From: Methylotenera sp.
GTDB lineage: Bacteria; Pseudomonadota; Gammaproteobacteria; Burkholderiales; Methylophilaceae
NCBI GenBank assembly: GCA_021732365.1
Contig: JAKFVD010000033.1
Location: forward strand, 1-48,354
DNA: 48,354 nucleotides
Direction: 5' to 3'
In this document: positions 41,076 through 48,354 of the stretch, in pieces
Numbering within the stretch: the first letter of the stretch is position 1
How the letters are laid out: each line of letters starts with the position of its first letter
Program-made: the position numbers and the translations under genes
Notes under the pieces: generated by a model
Seen by the model: only the letters and a program-made list of their open reading frames with translations
Database searches by the model: none
What the model was told of the DNA's origin: nothing

Positions 41076-42997
41076 TGTGCTTGAAAATTAATGACTGGCA
41101 AGCGCAAATTAAAACTGGTTTTCTGGCCTATATCACTTTCTACATCTACTGTGCCGTGATGTTTTTGGGCAACAGTATGTACAAAATACAAGCCTAAACC
41201 TGCCCCCTCTGCCGAGGCGCTCATATCTTTTAAGCGACTAAAACGTTTGAACAAATGCTTTTGCTCATCCATTGGTATACCTGGGCCATAATCAACCACG
41301 CTCAGAACCGCTTGTTGATTAGCATAACTTAATTTAACCCTCACCTTTGAATGCTCTGGCGCAAACTTAATCGCATTCATCACCAAATTAAGTATCGCTC
41401 TTTGCAGCAATCCAAAATTGCCATTCACCCACACCAAACCATCCACAATTTCTCTTTCAAGCGTAATATTTTTCTTCAAGGCACTTTCATACGCATCGTC
41501 TACCGCTTGATGCGTAACGCCTGCAAAATCTAATTCTTTAAAATCTGCGCTATTACTCATTTCTGCGCGTGAGGCTTGCAAGAAATCTTCAGCCAAATGC
41601 AGCGCTTGCGATAAAGGCGCATGCAGCTTAGATTTAAGCTGTTGATGTTCTTCTAAGAGCATCATTGCACTTGCCAACGGCGCACGCAAATCATGTGATA
41701 TAAAAGCCAGCACTTCTTTACGGTCGTTTTGCAAAAACCGCAACTGCTGCCCTGCTGCACGCACTTGTTCTATGCGGTCATCAAAATTGTCATAGTGGTG
41801 AACAGTGTTATCGGCAAAATCAGATTGCACAATAAAGCTTTTTAAATAGGTTAATTCCTGATCTAAATAACGCTGCGCAGCTTCTAATTTACGCCAACTC
41901 CAAATTGGATAGGATATTAATATAGGCAAAAGCGCCGCAGATGGCGGAATCCAAATGCTGAATATTTTGGGCAGTACGGCAGCCAGCATGCTGACAAAAA
42001 CAAAATAGACTAAGGTTGAAATCAGGCCTTTTAATGCCGACAATCTTGGCATCCAAATCAGCGGTAACAAAGCTAATGCAATTAACACAATCAAACAGGA
42101 CACTGTTGGCAATGTGTCAATTAAACGATTATTGCGCATTGAATCTAAAACGTTGGCATGAAATTCAACACCTGCCATTGGCTGGCTTAGCCCAGAAACT
42201 GGGGTTGACAGCAAATCGTTCATGCCAGAAGCAGTAGCGCCTATAAGTACGATTTTATTTTTAAACGTATCTTTCTCAAATTCCCCTTTTAGCACTTGCG
42301 CATAAGATATGGTTGAAAAGTAGCCAGGAGGGCCTCTAAAACTGACTCTTTTTTGTTGTTTTCGTATCAAAGAAAAGATATTTTTTTGTGCTGCAGGCGC
42401 ATTGAACTGATTTTGAGAGGGCTGATGCGTTGCAACATTCAGCACTGCCTGCGAAAAATGTTGCCAAACTGGCGCACCAATGCCCTCAAATAAATAGATG
42501 CTGCGCGCAATGCCATCTTCATCTAACACCGCGTGTACGCGCCCCAAATCAGCCGCCTGTAGTGCCAAACTGGGCAAAGGCAAAGTTTCTATTAACTGGC
42601 CTTTTACCCGCGTTGTCTCCAACAATATAGGCAACACCACGTTTTGTGCTTGTGCAATTGCTGTAGCTAATGCGTTATCTGCGTTTTTATTGGATTGTTC
42701 AGGTTCAGAAAAAATAATATCCAAGCCAATTGCTAAGGTATTTTCTTGTTTAAGGCGTTGAATCAGATCAGCATGTACTTGCCGAGACCAAGGCCAACGC
42801 CCCAATTGAGACAAGCTATTTTCATCGATTGCCACAATCACAATATCGGCAGGCGGTTTACCTTGACGCCACTTTTGACCAATATCAAACAACACATTAT
42901 CAACCCGCGATAACAGGCCTGTGAGCTGAATGAATACGACCAAAAACAGCAAAATAGCTGCTGTTGATAAATAATCATTAAATCGAAAGCGTTTCAC
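41072..42997 (-). CDS. CHASE2-domain sensor histidine kinase
   Basis: A 641-residue membrane sensor kinase. One N-terminal helix (about 9-30) is followed by a periplasmic CHASE2 domain (about 35-300; DIVIVAIDENSLSQLGRWPWSRQVHADLIQRL, with the break here only for length: key part DENSLSQLGRWPWSR). Three helices follow at about 300-365. The HisKA site is FISHDLRAPLASAM, and the HATPase has NLVMNAIKFAPE, VVDYGPGIP and GAGLGLYFVH. It starts at GTG 42997. With the FecR-like protein and response regulator upstream on the same strand it forms a signalling set; the ligand is unknown. Confidence 0.9.
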   Translation of the reverse strand: MKRFRFNDYLSTAAILLFLVVFIQLTGLLSRVDNVLFDIGQKWRQGKPPADIVIVAIDENSLSQLGRWPWSRQVHADLIQRLKQENTLAIGLDIIFSEPEQSNKNADNALATAIAQAQNVVLPILLETTRVKGQLIETLPLPSLALQAADLGRVHAVLDEDGIARSIYLFEGIGAPVWQHFSQAVLNVATHQPSQNQFNAPAAQKNIFSLIRKQQKRVSFRGPPGYFSTISYAQVLKGEFEKDTFKNKIVLIGATASGMNDLLSTPVSGLSQPMAGVEFHANVLDSMRNNRLIDTLPTVSCLIVLIALALLPLIWMPRLSALKGLISTLVYFVFVSMLAAVLPKIFSIWIPPSAALLPILISYPIWSWRKLEAAQRYLDQELTYLKSFIVQSDFADNTVHHYDNFDDRIEQVRAAGQQLRFLQNDRKEVLAFISHDLRAPLASAMMLLEEHQQLKSKLHAPLSQALHLAEDFLQASRAEMSNSADFKELDFAGVTHQAVDDAYESALKKNITLEREIVDGLVWVNGNFGLLQRAILNLVMNAIKFAPEHSKVRVKLSYANQQAVLSVVDYGPGIPMDEQKHLFKRFSRLKDMSASAEGAGLGLYFVHTVAQKHHGTVDVESDIGQKTSFNLRLPVINFQAH

Positions 42998-43102
42998 AGG
43001 TTAATTTCTAGTATCTTTGACTAGTGTACTGATAATGCGGGCAATGGCAATGCGTGTATTGCAAATAGGATGGCTGACCAATTTGGCAGGTCATTAGCTA
43101 GA

Positions 43103-44719
43103 TTATCTAGGTGGCAATCCGTCAAACTCTGTAACCGCCTCAGGGCCTGCAACGCCCTCTGCATCTACCAAGCGCAAACGCAAAGTTTGTTTGCCATATT
43201 CACGCAGTAAAAAATCAAAGCGGCCATTTAAACCCACTGCCTGCCACACATTTTTTTGTTGATTTTGCTCGTTATCCAAAGTCGCCTCGTAAAAAAAGCC
43301 TGAGGGTGGGTTAAGGGTGTTAATAAATACTCTATTTTCAATCACACGTGCAACAAGCTGACTGATGTCAGGCGCTGGTGGTTTAGGCTTATAAACAAAA
43401 TGATTGATTGCAGAATAAGGGCCTTTTTCTGATTGATTAAGGCTGGCTAAACGCCAAAAATATTGGCCTGGCTGCAGTGCACTTTCTAAGGTAAATTGCG
43501 TATTAACCACTTGTTGTGCCATAACTATTTGTTTAAATTCGGCATCATTTGCTAACTCAAGCTGATAGCTACTTGCTTGATTAATATTACCCCAGCGCAA
43601 TGTAGGCTTAGGTTCTCTGATTGCTTCTGCAGCAGCAGGATAAACAATCGCTGGGGCATAGGGCTTGGCGTTTAGCGAAAATGCATGCACGGCATCAAAC
43701 CCCTCAAGCCCCAAACTATCTTTTGCACGCACTTTTAAGGTGTATTGCCCATCTGGCAAATCAACAAAAGTTAACTGCCCAGATTGACTCATATTTTCAG
43801 CAGCCAAAATATTCAATTGCGCATCTTGATACACGCTACCAACCCATGCAGCAGCATCTTTTTGTGCGGGAAGTGTAAATTCAACAGGCAATGATTCAAA
43901 TTGAACAATAAGCTTAGAAACATCTGGCGCAGCCAGTAACTGCACTGGCGGCAATGGCGCGCTGCCTCCCTCTGACAAGCTGCCGTAACCTTTATCAATA
44001 GCCACCTCTTGCCCCGCTGCCGCAAGCGCAACTTGGCCAGTTAACGTTTCTTGGCGAACTGTTTGCGATTCGGCAGAAACCCTAAAACTTGTACCACGCA
44101 CTGCTGCTACCGCCGTTGGCGTAAAAATTTGCATGCTATTACCTGGCGTGTGGGTTGGATTAGCCTCAATTTCAACGCCACCTTGCTGCAAACGTAATTT
44201 TGTATCAACCATACCGCCACCGCTATACATACTAAGCGTATCTAGCTTTAATGTTGAATTGGGCTGCATCGTCACAATAGAGCCATCAGCAAAACGAATA
44301 TTCAATTTACTTTTTGCAATAGTTTGCAACTCAGTACCCACATTAAGCTTTTGCCCAACGGTAATGGCTTGTCGCGATTTATCGCCATTGATTATAAATG
44401 CGCCGCCGGAGGCGAAAATAACTTCTGCTTGCGCAGGCACTTGCTTAAGCAAATGCAATGGAACCCGCATTTTGCTGCCGATTGGCATACGGTATGGATT
44501 TTTAATATGATTGAGCTTTTGTAAAACGCGCCAATCATCTGGGTTAATCAAATGACGATTGCCAAAATGAATGAGCGTATCGCCCGGCCGAACTCTGTAT
44601 AGCCACTCTGGGCTATTTTCTGCACCAATTAAAGGCTGATAAAGATGCGGTATAAGTAAAACAAACAGCATGATTCTTTTAATTATCAGCAGTTTAAAAT
44701 CCATGTGATTAATCATCAT
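43103..44719 (-). CDS. LysM-FecR domain periplasmic protein with C-terminal beta repeats
   Basis: A 538-residue exported protein. A signal peptide lies at about 10-30 (from the second possible start at 44704, MDFKLLIIKRIMLF). A LysM peptidoglycan-binding domain follows at about 40-90 (YRVRPGDTLIHFGNRHLINP), then a FecR-like domain at about 95-250 (TELQTIAKSKLNIRFADGSIV, AVAAVRGTSFRVS). Two or more fibronectin-III-like modules occupy about 270-450 (YTLKVRAKDSLGLEG, PTLRWGNINQASSYQLELA). Such LysM-FecR proteins commonly neighbour CHASE2 signalling proteins. It lies between the regulator and kinase genes on the same strand, likely as envelope sensor partner of the kinase (inference). Confidence 0.87.
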   Translation of the reverse strand: MMINHMDFKLLIIKRIMLFVLLIPHLYQPLIGAENSPEWLYRVRPGDTLIHFGNRHLINPDDWRVLQKLNHIKNPYRMPIGSKMRVPLHLLKQVPAQAEVIFASGGAFIINGDKSRQAITVGQKLNVGTELQTIAKSKLNIRFADGSIVTMQPNSTLKLDTLSMYSGGGMVDTKLRLQQGGVEIEANPTHTPGNSMQIFTPTAVAAVRGTSFRVSAESQTVRQETLTGQVALAAAGQEVAIDKGYGSLSEGGSAPLPPVQLLAAPDVSKLIVQFESLPVEFTLPAQKDAAAWVGSVYQDAQLNILAAENMSQSGQLTFVDLPDGQYTLKVRAKDSLGLEGFDAVHAFSLNAKPYAPAIVYPAAAEAIREPKPTLRWGNINQASSYQLELANDAEFKQIVMAQQVVNTQFTLESALQPGQYFWRLASLNQSEKGPYSAINHFVYKPKPPAPDISQLVARVIENRVFINTLNPPSGFFYEATLDNEQNQQKNVWQAVGLNGRFDFLLREYGKQTLRLRLVDAEGVAGPEAVTEFDGLPPR

Positions 44720-44749
44720 TTGAGGTGAAATTTCTGTCTGTTAATGTGG

Positions 44750-45433
44750 TTAAGTAAGGCGCTCTAAGCGATAACCTTGGTGATACACTGAAATTAATCG
44801 CCAGCCATACTGCGGTAACAGGTTTAATTTGTTGCGCAAATGGCTTACATGCACATCTATCGTGCGTGTATCAATATCAGGCGTTGTGCCCCACACCACT
44901 TTGGTTAAATGCGCCCGCGATAACAGCACATCGATGTGTCCAAAAAAGTATAAAGCCAGCTCGGTTTCTTTCTCTGTTAGCTTAACGGCCTCAAGATTAA
45001 TCATAAATTTTCTTTTCGTAAAATCTACTTTTAAATGGCCATAATCTACTGATTCTATGGGGTTTTTAGCTGGATGAGCTCTGCGGTAAAGCGCATTAAT
45101 TCTGGCGTTTAATATATTGGTGCTGGGCGGTTTAACAATATAATCATCTGCGCCCGCTTCCATCATTTGTACAATATCTTCTTCGGCATCATGGCCTGTT
45201 AAAAAAATAACGGGTGGCACAGCGCTTCTTAATTTTAAGCTGGCTAACACTTCTGGGCCGCTCATATCGGGCACTTCCCAATCAAAAAGGCATAAATCAA
45301 ATGTGTCGCTAGTTACCGCTTTTAAACAATCGCGCCCTGTTAAAAAGTGTTTTACTTCGTGACCCGCAGCAGATAATGCATGAATTGTTTCATCTGCAAA
45401 ATGCTGGTTATCTTCTAAAAATGCTATTTTCAT
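44750..45433 (-). CDS. OmpR-family response regulator
   Basis: A 227-residue receiver plus winged-helix DNA-binding protein. In the receiver the acidic pair is E7-D8, the phosphoacceptor D51 (LFDWEVPDMSG), the switch Thr lies in FLTGHD and the Lys in DYIVKPPS. The C-terminal trans_reg_C domain contains LTEKETELALYFF, VWGTTPDIDTRTIDVHVSHLRNKL, WRLISVYHQGYRL. It should act on genes with the CHASE2 kinase encoded two genes downstream. AAAGGG precedes its ATG. It starts 24 bp after the stop of orf7, so it may share the H4MPT transcript. Confidence 0.92.
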   Translation of the reverse strand: MKIAFLEDNQHFADETIHALSAAGHEVKHFLTGRDCLKAVTSDTFDLCLFDWEVPDMSGPEVLASLKLRSAVPPVIFLTGHDAEEDIVQMMEAGADDYIVKPPSTNILNARINALYRRAHPAKNPIESVDYGHLKVDFTKRKFMINLEAVKLTEKETELALYFFGHIDVLLSRAHLTKVVWGTTPDIDTRTIDVHVSHLRNKLNLLPQYGWRLISVYHQGYRLERLT

Positions 45434-45457
45434 TACAACCCTTTATTCGCGGCATTT

Positions 45458-46330
45458 TTAGCCATCGTTCTCTTTTAACAATTGATTAACGCTGTCAACA
45501 AATAAGGTTGCCACTGTTAAATCGGCGCTGGTACCAGGATTAATCTGCTTTTGTTTCAATGCATTATCCCACGCCAGTAGCTTGCCTTGATACAGTTTAG
45601 GGTTGTTTGAAATGTTAAACATTGTTAAATGCTGATTGGCTTGCTGTTGAATATCTGCCGCGATTTTTTCGCCATGTTTACGCACAATATGCGAATCGGG
45701 GAATGCTGCCAAAAAAGTTAAGTAGACTTGCGTAGTTAACCATGCAGCATTTTTAGCTCCCTTTTGCGATTGCAATATTGGCAAACCCAAATTAAAAATC
45801 GCATCAAAATTGCTGTGATATTGCGCTGCAACTTTATCGCGATTGCTGGCCGCTTGCATGGCTTGCAGCAAAGTGCAACTGGCAGGCTGATTGACGTCGT
45901 ATTGGCTTGCAGAACCAAGCCCAGCAGGCTTCGCCAGTGCAATGGCAATAAAAGCTTGAGCGGCATCATCAATCGTGGTCTGACTTAAAACGTATTTTAG
46001 CCTATCAGAAAGATGATGTTGATTTGGCATTAATGCGGCATGAACCAAAGGTGCACACAATAAAATAATGCCTAAGTTGGTGTTGCAGGCGACTGTTTTT
46101 TGCGTGGCTTCTACACTTTGCAAAATACGTTGCCCCAACGTTAAATCTGGCAAAGCAATCACTTTAGCGACCGCATCAGCGCTTTTAATAAAGTCATGAA
46201 TCGTCATGCCGTGACCATCTGCAAAAATATGCACATTGCCAGGCTTTAATGCTTCCAGTTCTGCAACACAAGCGGCTTTAAAAAGTTGCCTAATTTGTTG
46301 GTTAAGTGATTGTTGTTTAAGGCTAGACAT
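45458..46330 (-). CDS. CitG/MdcB-like protein of the H4MPT cluster (Orf7)
   Basis: A 290-residue homologue of triphosphoribosyl-dephospho-CoA synthase. EALKPGNVHIFADGHGMTIHDFIKSA at the N-terminus, NTNLGIILLCAPL and AKPAGLGSASQYDVN match the family, which uses ATP and a CoA precursor in citrate lyase maturation. In methylotrophs this gene, known as orf7, always accompanies mch and orf5 and is thought to take part in methanopterin synthesis, perhaps transferring a ribosyl-phosphate unit; the reaction is unproven. No citrate or malonate decarboxylase genes are near. It lies 4 bp after orf5. Confidence 0.85.
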   Translation of the reverse strand: MSSLKQQSLNQQIRQLFKAACVAELEALKPGNVHIFADGHGMTIHDFIKSADAVAKVIALPDLTLGQRILQSVEATQKTVACNTNLGIILLCAPLVHAALMPNQHHLSDRLKYVLSQTTIDDAAQAFIAIALAKPAGLGSASQYDVNQPASCTLLQAMQAASNRDKVAAQYHSNFDAIFNLGLPILQSQKGAKNAAWLTTQVYLTFLAAFPDSHIVRKHGEKIAADIQQQANQHLTMFNISNNPKLYQGKLLAWDNALKQKQINPGTSADLTVATLFVDSVNQLLKENDG

Positions 46331-46334
46331 ACGT

Positions 46335-47210
46335 TTACAAACGCTTTAAACAATCATCCACCAAAGACTGCGCAATATCGATTTTGACCACGCTTTGCAA
46401 ACCGCGCCACGCAGGAATACTATTAACTTCCAACACGTAAAGCACGCCATTTTTATCGCGAATAATATCCACTCCGCAATAGGCGATATCCAACGTTTTA
46501 GCCGCCTGTTCTGCCAAGGCTAAAATCTCAACATCATCAATCGCTTCACATTCTGCACCAAGCGCAACATTGTGCAGCCAGCTTTTACCACTGCGACGCA
46601 TTGCCGCAATCGCTTGATTATTAATCACAAATACGCGGTAATCATGCGTTGACTTAACCATTTTTTGCAGGTAAAAAACACCATCCACATGCGCATCCAT
46701 TGGCAAAGGTAGCGGCTCATTGACCAGCCGAACGCCTTGTCCTTGTGAGCCGAATAATGGCTTAATAATTAACTGTTTTTGAGTGTTAATACTTTCAGCT
46801 TGCATAATGTTGTGTGCCATTTTTCGTGATTCACACACCCATGTTTGTGGCGTTTGAATGCCAGCCTGATGCAACAAAAAGCTGGTCATGGACTTGTCTA
46901 CCGTGCGCTCAATCGCTTTGGCGTCGTTGTAAATCAGCACATTCTGCATTTTTAGCATATGCAATATATTTAAGCGTGTCGTAATCTGCTGCAAAGTGCC
47001 ACCAGCAATACCGCGCACAAAAGCGATTTTTGGCAACACATCAAAATATGGAATTTGAATAGATGGCGACTGAAGCGATAAATCAATCACACAATCTCTT
47101 AATGAAACAAAAACCGCCTCTACGCCGCGCTTAGCAAAAGCATTCTTTAATTGCGCGCCATGCCAGCCACCTTTGGTGTCCACTTCATCGGTAAAAATCG
47201 GAATGCGCAT
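46335..47210 (-). CDS. ATP-grasp ligase of the H4MPT cluster (Orf5, RimK/MptN-like)
   Basis: A 291-residue ATP-grasp protein. LIIKPLFGSQGQGVRLV is the ATP-binding lysine/glycine loop, AYCGVDIIRDKNGVLYVLEVNSIPAWRGLQ the metal-binding and C-terminal signature of RimK-like glutamate ligases, and SMTSFLLHQAGIQTPQTWV a typical pre-ATP segment. Methylotroph orf5, next to mch, is presumed to add glutamate or a related group to the methanopterin side chain, as MptN does in archaea. It lies 10 bp after mch and 4 bp before orf7. Confidence 0.87.
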   Translation of the reverse strand: MRIPIFTDEVDTKGGWHGAQLKNAFAKRGVEAVFVSLRDCVIDLSLQSPSIQIPYFDVLPKIAFVRGIAGGTLQQITTRLNILHMLKMQNVLIYNDAKAIERTVDKSMTSFLLHQAGIQTPQTWVCESRKMAHNIMQAESINTQKQLIIKPLFGSQGQGVRLVNEPLPLPMDAHVDGVFYLQKMVKSTHDYRVFVINNQAIAAMRRSGKSWLHNVALGAECEAIDDVEILALAEQAAKTLDIAYCGVDIIRDKNGVLYVLEVNSIPAWRGLQSVVKIDIAQSLVDDCLKRL

Positions 47211-47220
47211 TAATAGCGGC

Positions 47221-48183
47221 CTACGCGCCTAAAGATTGGTCTAATAAATCCTCATTGAACGCGCCACCAAAAAAACTTTTTCCCGTGCTTAAGTTGGTAA
47301 TCGTCACTTTTGCCGGTGAGAACAATAGTGGGTCGATTTGATAAAAATCCATATTCACCGCTTTGAATACTTCTGCAAATGGTTTGCCATAATCTTTTGA
47401 TGCGCAACTTGGTAATTCTGCTGCTAATTTTTTTGCCACTTCATCGCTACATTGCACAAATAATTGCACAAATCCACCAAACAAAATCGCATCATTGGTG
47501 CGTCCCATACCTGTCAAAAAATCTGGGCTAGGCGGCGGCAAAGGCGCGCTGGCAATTCCATCAACAAACTGATTTAACGGAAAATGCAAAGTATGCAATT
47601 TATGTAAAGCGACTTCTAACACGCGCGCCACAATTTGCACGGTGCCAGCCAAACTACGCGTGGGCGTTAAAATAAAGGTTAAATTTTCAGGTTTGATATT
47701 TGTGTCACGGGCGACTTTTTCGATGACTTCAAGCGGCGGAATTTTATCTGTTTCTAAAACCAATACAGTTTTTTGTGCGCTGTCTTTGTATTGCATCTCT
47801 TTAAAAATATCTTCGCGTTGCGCAATACTGCGCGCAGGGCCAGAACCAAGCGAAAAGAATTTCTCGTGGCTCAATGCCCAACCTGCATATTGGCTACCCA
47901 AACAAGATAAAACAGGTTGTTTTGCCGTCACCTGAATGCTACTTAACCAGTTTTTAAAGCCAATATTTTGCGTAAATACCACCTGCCCCAAACCGCCCAT
48001 GCAGATCTCTGCGATGCGCCGCCCTGCTTCTAAACCGCCAGTCGTATCAATACCAGCGTCAACAATCGTTGCGCCAGAATTGTGCTTATTCACACTTAAA
48101 TTCAGTAAATCCGCATCGTTAATCAGTGCTTCAACTAAAGGTTCAGATAGTTGGTTAACACTTATTTTATGAGCATTTTTCAT
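47221..48183 (-). CDS. mch: Methenyl-tetrahydromethanopterin cyclohydrolase
   Basis: A 320-residue enzyme that opens methenyl-H4MPT to 5-formyl-H4MPT in the cytoplasm, a step of formaldehyde oxidation shared with methanogens. Characteristic stretches include ATIVDAGIDTTGGLEAGRRIAEICMGGLG, shortened here as VDAGIDTTGGLEAGRR, then GSQYAGWALS, GSGPARSIA and GRTNDAILFGG. The start is ATG 48183 with GAGAG six bases upstream; the in-frame start at 48201 has no site. It opens mch-orf5-orf7 and lies 31 bp after a partial orfY-like gene. Confidence 0.95.
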   Translation of the reverse strand: MKNAHKISVNQLSEPLVEALINDADLLNLSVNKHNSGATIVDAGIDTTGGLEAGRRIAEICMGGLGQVVFTQNIGFKNWLSSIQVTAKQPVLSCLGSQYAGWALSHEKFFSLGSGPARSIAQREDIFKEMQYKDSAQKTVLVLETDKIPPLEVIEKVARDTNIKPENLTFILTPTRSLAGTVQIVARVLEVALHKLHTLHFPLNQFVDGIASAPLPPPSPDFLTGMGRTNDAILFGGFVQLFVQCSDEVAKKLAAELPSCASKDYGKPFAEVFKAVNMDFYQIDPLLFSPAKVTITNLSTGKSFFGGAFNEDLLDQSLGA

Positions 48184-48214
48184 TGCAATCTCTCTATTCA
48201 ATCATTCAAGCGTA

Positions 48215-48354
48215 TCACAGGCTAGCCGCTCTTTCTAATACCTTTTGTTTAGCGATTTTTGCCGTACGCGCATCAGCCATCACGCTGCAAATTGGCATGC
48301 CAGCGGGTATCACGCTATTGGGCTGCGGAATATCGCACACCCATTCTGGCCAGT
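48215..48354 (-). CDS. C-terminal end of an OrfY-like ATP-grasp protein (partial)
   Basis: Only the last 45 or so codons before TGA (48217-48215) lie in the window. They read WPEWVCDIPQPNSVIPAG and on through PICSVMADARTAK to ERAASL. The pattern cysteine-Asp-x-Pro-x3-hydrophobic-Pro-x-Gly-x-Pro-hydrophobic-Cys-x-Val is like the C-terminus of the ATP-grasp protein (OrfY) that neighbours mch/mtdB in methylotroph H4MPT clusters. This is an identification from a short fragment and from context; the body of the gene lies beyond the edge. Confidence 0.6.
   Translation of the reverse strand, partial: WPEWVCDIPQPNSVIPAGMPICSVMADARTAKIAKQKVLERAASL

Noticed and set aside
40856..41197. 113-residue plus-strand reading frame across the end of the diguanylate cyclase gene
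   Set aside because: It overlaps the GGDEF gene in another frame, runs through the palindromic element and continues antisense to the kinase gene; no ribosome binding site or family resemblance.
1..48354. CRISPR arrays, prophage genes, rRNA genes or intact insertion sequences
   Set aside because: Reading both strands showed no spaced palindromic repeat array, integrase, phage structural gene, transposase or rRNA motif.

Overview
The window looks like the chromosome of an obligate or near-obligate methylotroph of the betaproteobacterial family Methylophilaceae (Methylotenera/Methylophilus/Methylobacillus type). The basis is the combination of ribulose-monophosphate (RuMP) enzymes (hexulose-phosphate synthase, hexulose-phosphate isomerase, transaldolase), genes of the tetrahydromethanopterin (H4MPT)/methanofuran-linked formaldehyde oxidation route (mch, orf5, orf7, a partial orfY-like gene, mfnD/mfnE/mfnF-like genes, a pterin dehydratase and pabB), and a pqqABCDE operon, in a betaproteobacterial housekeeping background (gyrA-serC-pheA-hisC). 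The genus is an inference; no rRNA gene is present.

Layout. 1-7.1 kb: assimilatory sulfate reduction: cysB (partial, minus), then on the plus strand a TSUP anion transporter, cysI, DUF934, cysH (APS-reductase type), cysD, cysN and a 7Fe ferredoxin. 7.1-10.2 kb: a YgjP-like metalloprotein, a DoxX protein, a Bcr/CflA exporter and an FkbM methyltransferase. 10.3-13.8 kb: pqqABCDE on the minus strand, including the 23-residue pqqA. 14-21 kb: aroG, hisC, pheA, serC and gyrA, all minus. 21.3-23.8 kb: rubrerythrin, a GlpC-like Fe-S protein and DUF3501 (plus). 23.8-25.6 kb: ridA, alr and tRNA-Leu(UAG) (minus). 25.8-31.8 kb: a small unknown gene and a three-gene RND efflux system (plus). 31.9-37.2 kb: pterin/methanofuran cofactor genes. 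37.3-39.9 kb: phi, hps and tal (minus) with elaborate control sequences. 40.1-45.4 kb: a diguanylate cyclase, a palindromic repeat element and a CHASE2 histidine kinase / LysM-FecR protein / response regulator group. 45.5-48.35 kb: orf7, orf5, mch and the 3' end of an orfY-like gene.

How it fits together. PQQ serves periplasmic methanol (or other) quinoprotein dehydrogenases. The resulting formaldehyde enters either the RuMP cycle (hps, phi, tal) or H4MPT-linked oxidation (mch plus cofactor-biosynthesis genes). The sulfur genes run sulfate -> APS -> sulfite -> sulfide without an APS kinase or a CysJ flavoprotein in this locus, so APS is probably reduced directly and electrons for CysI must come from elsewhere. 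Most genes are tightly packed with 1-30 bp spacings or 1-8 bp overlaps.

Points most worth a second look: (i) the roughly 210-nt hps leader with a perfect -35 box, 15-bp-phased repeats and mutually exclusive hairpins; (ii) a terminator between hps and phi; (iii) a head-to-head overlap of an mfnD-like gene and a HisA-like gene, both with non-ATG starts; (iv) an approximately 115-bp palindromic element forming the 3' ends of two convergent signalling genes; (v) an RND pump whose TM4 proton-relay motif departs from the heavy-metal-efflux consensus; (vi) the RR/FecR/CHASE2 group placed directly behind the H4MPT genes. I saw no rRNA, CRISPR array, prophage or intact insertion sequence.
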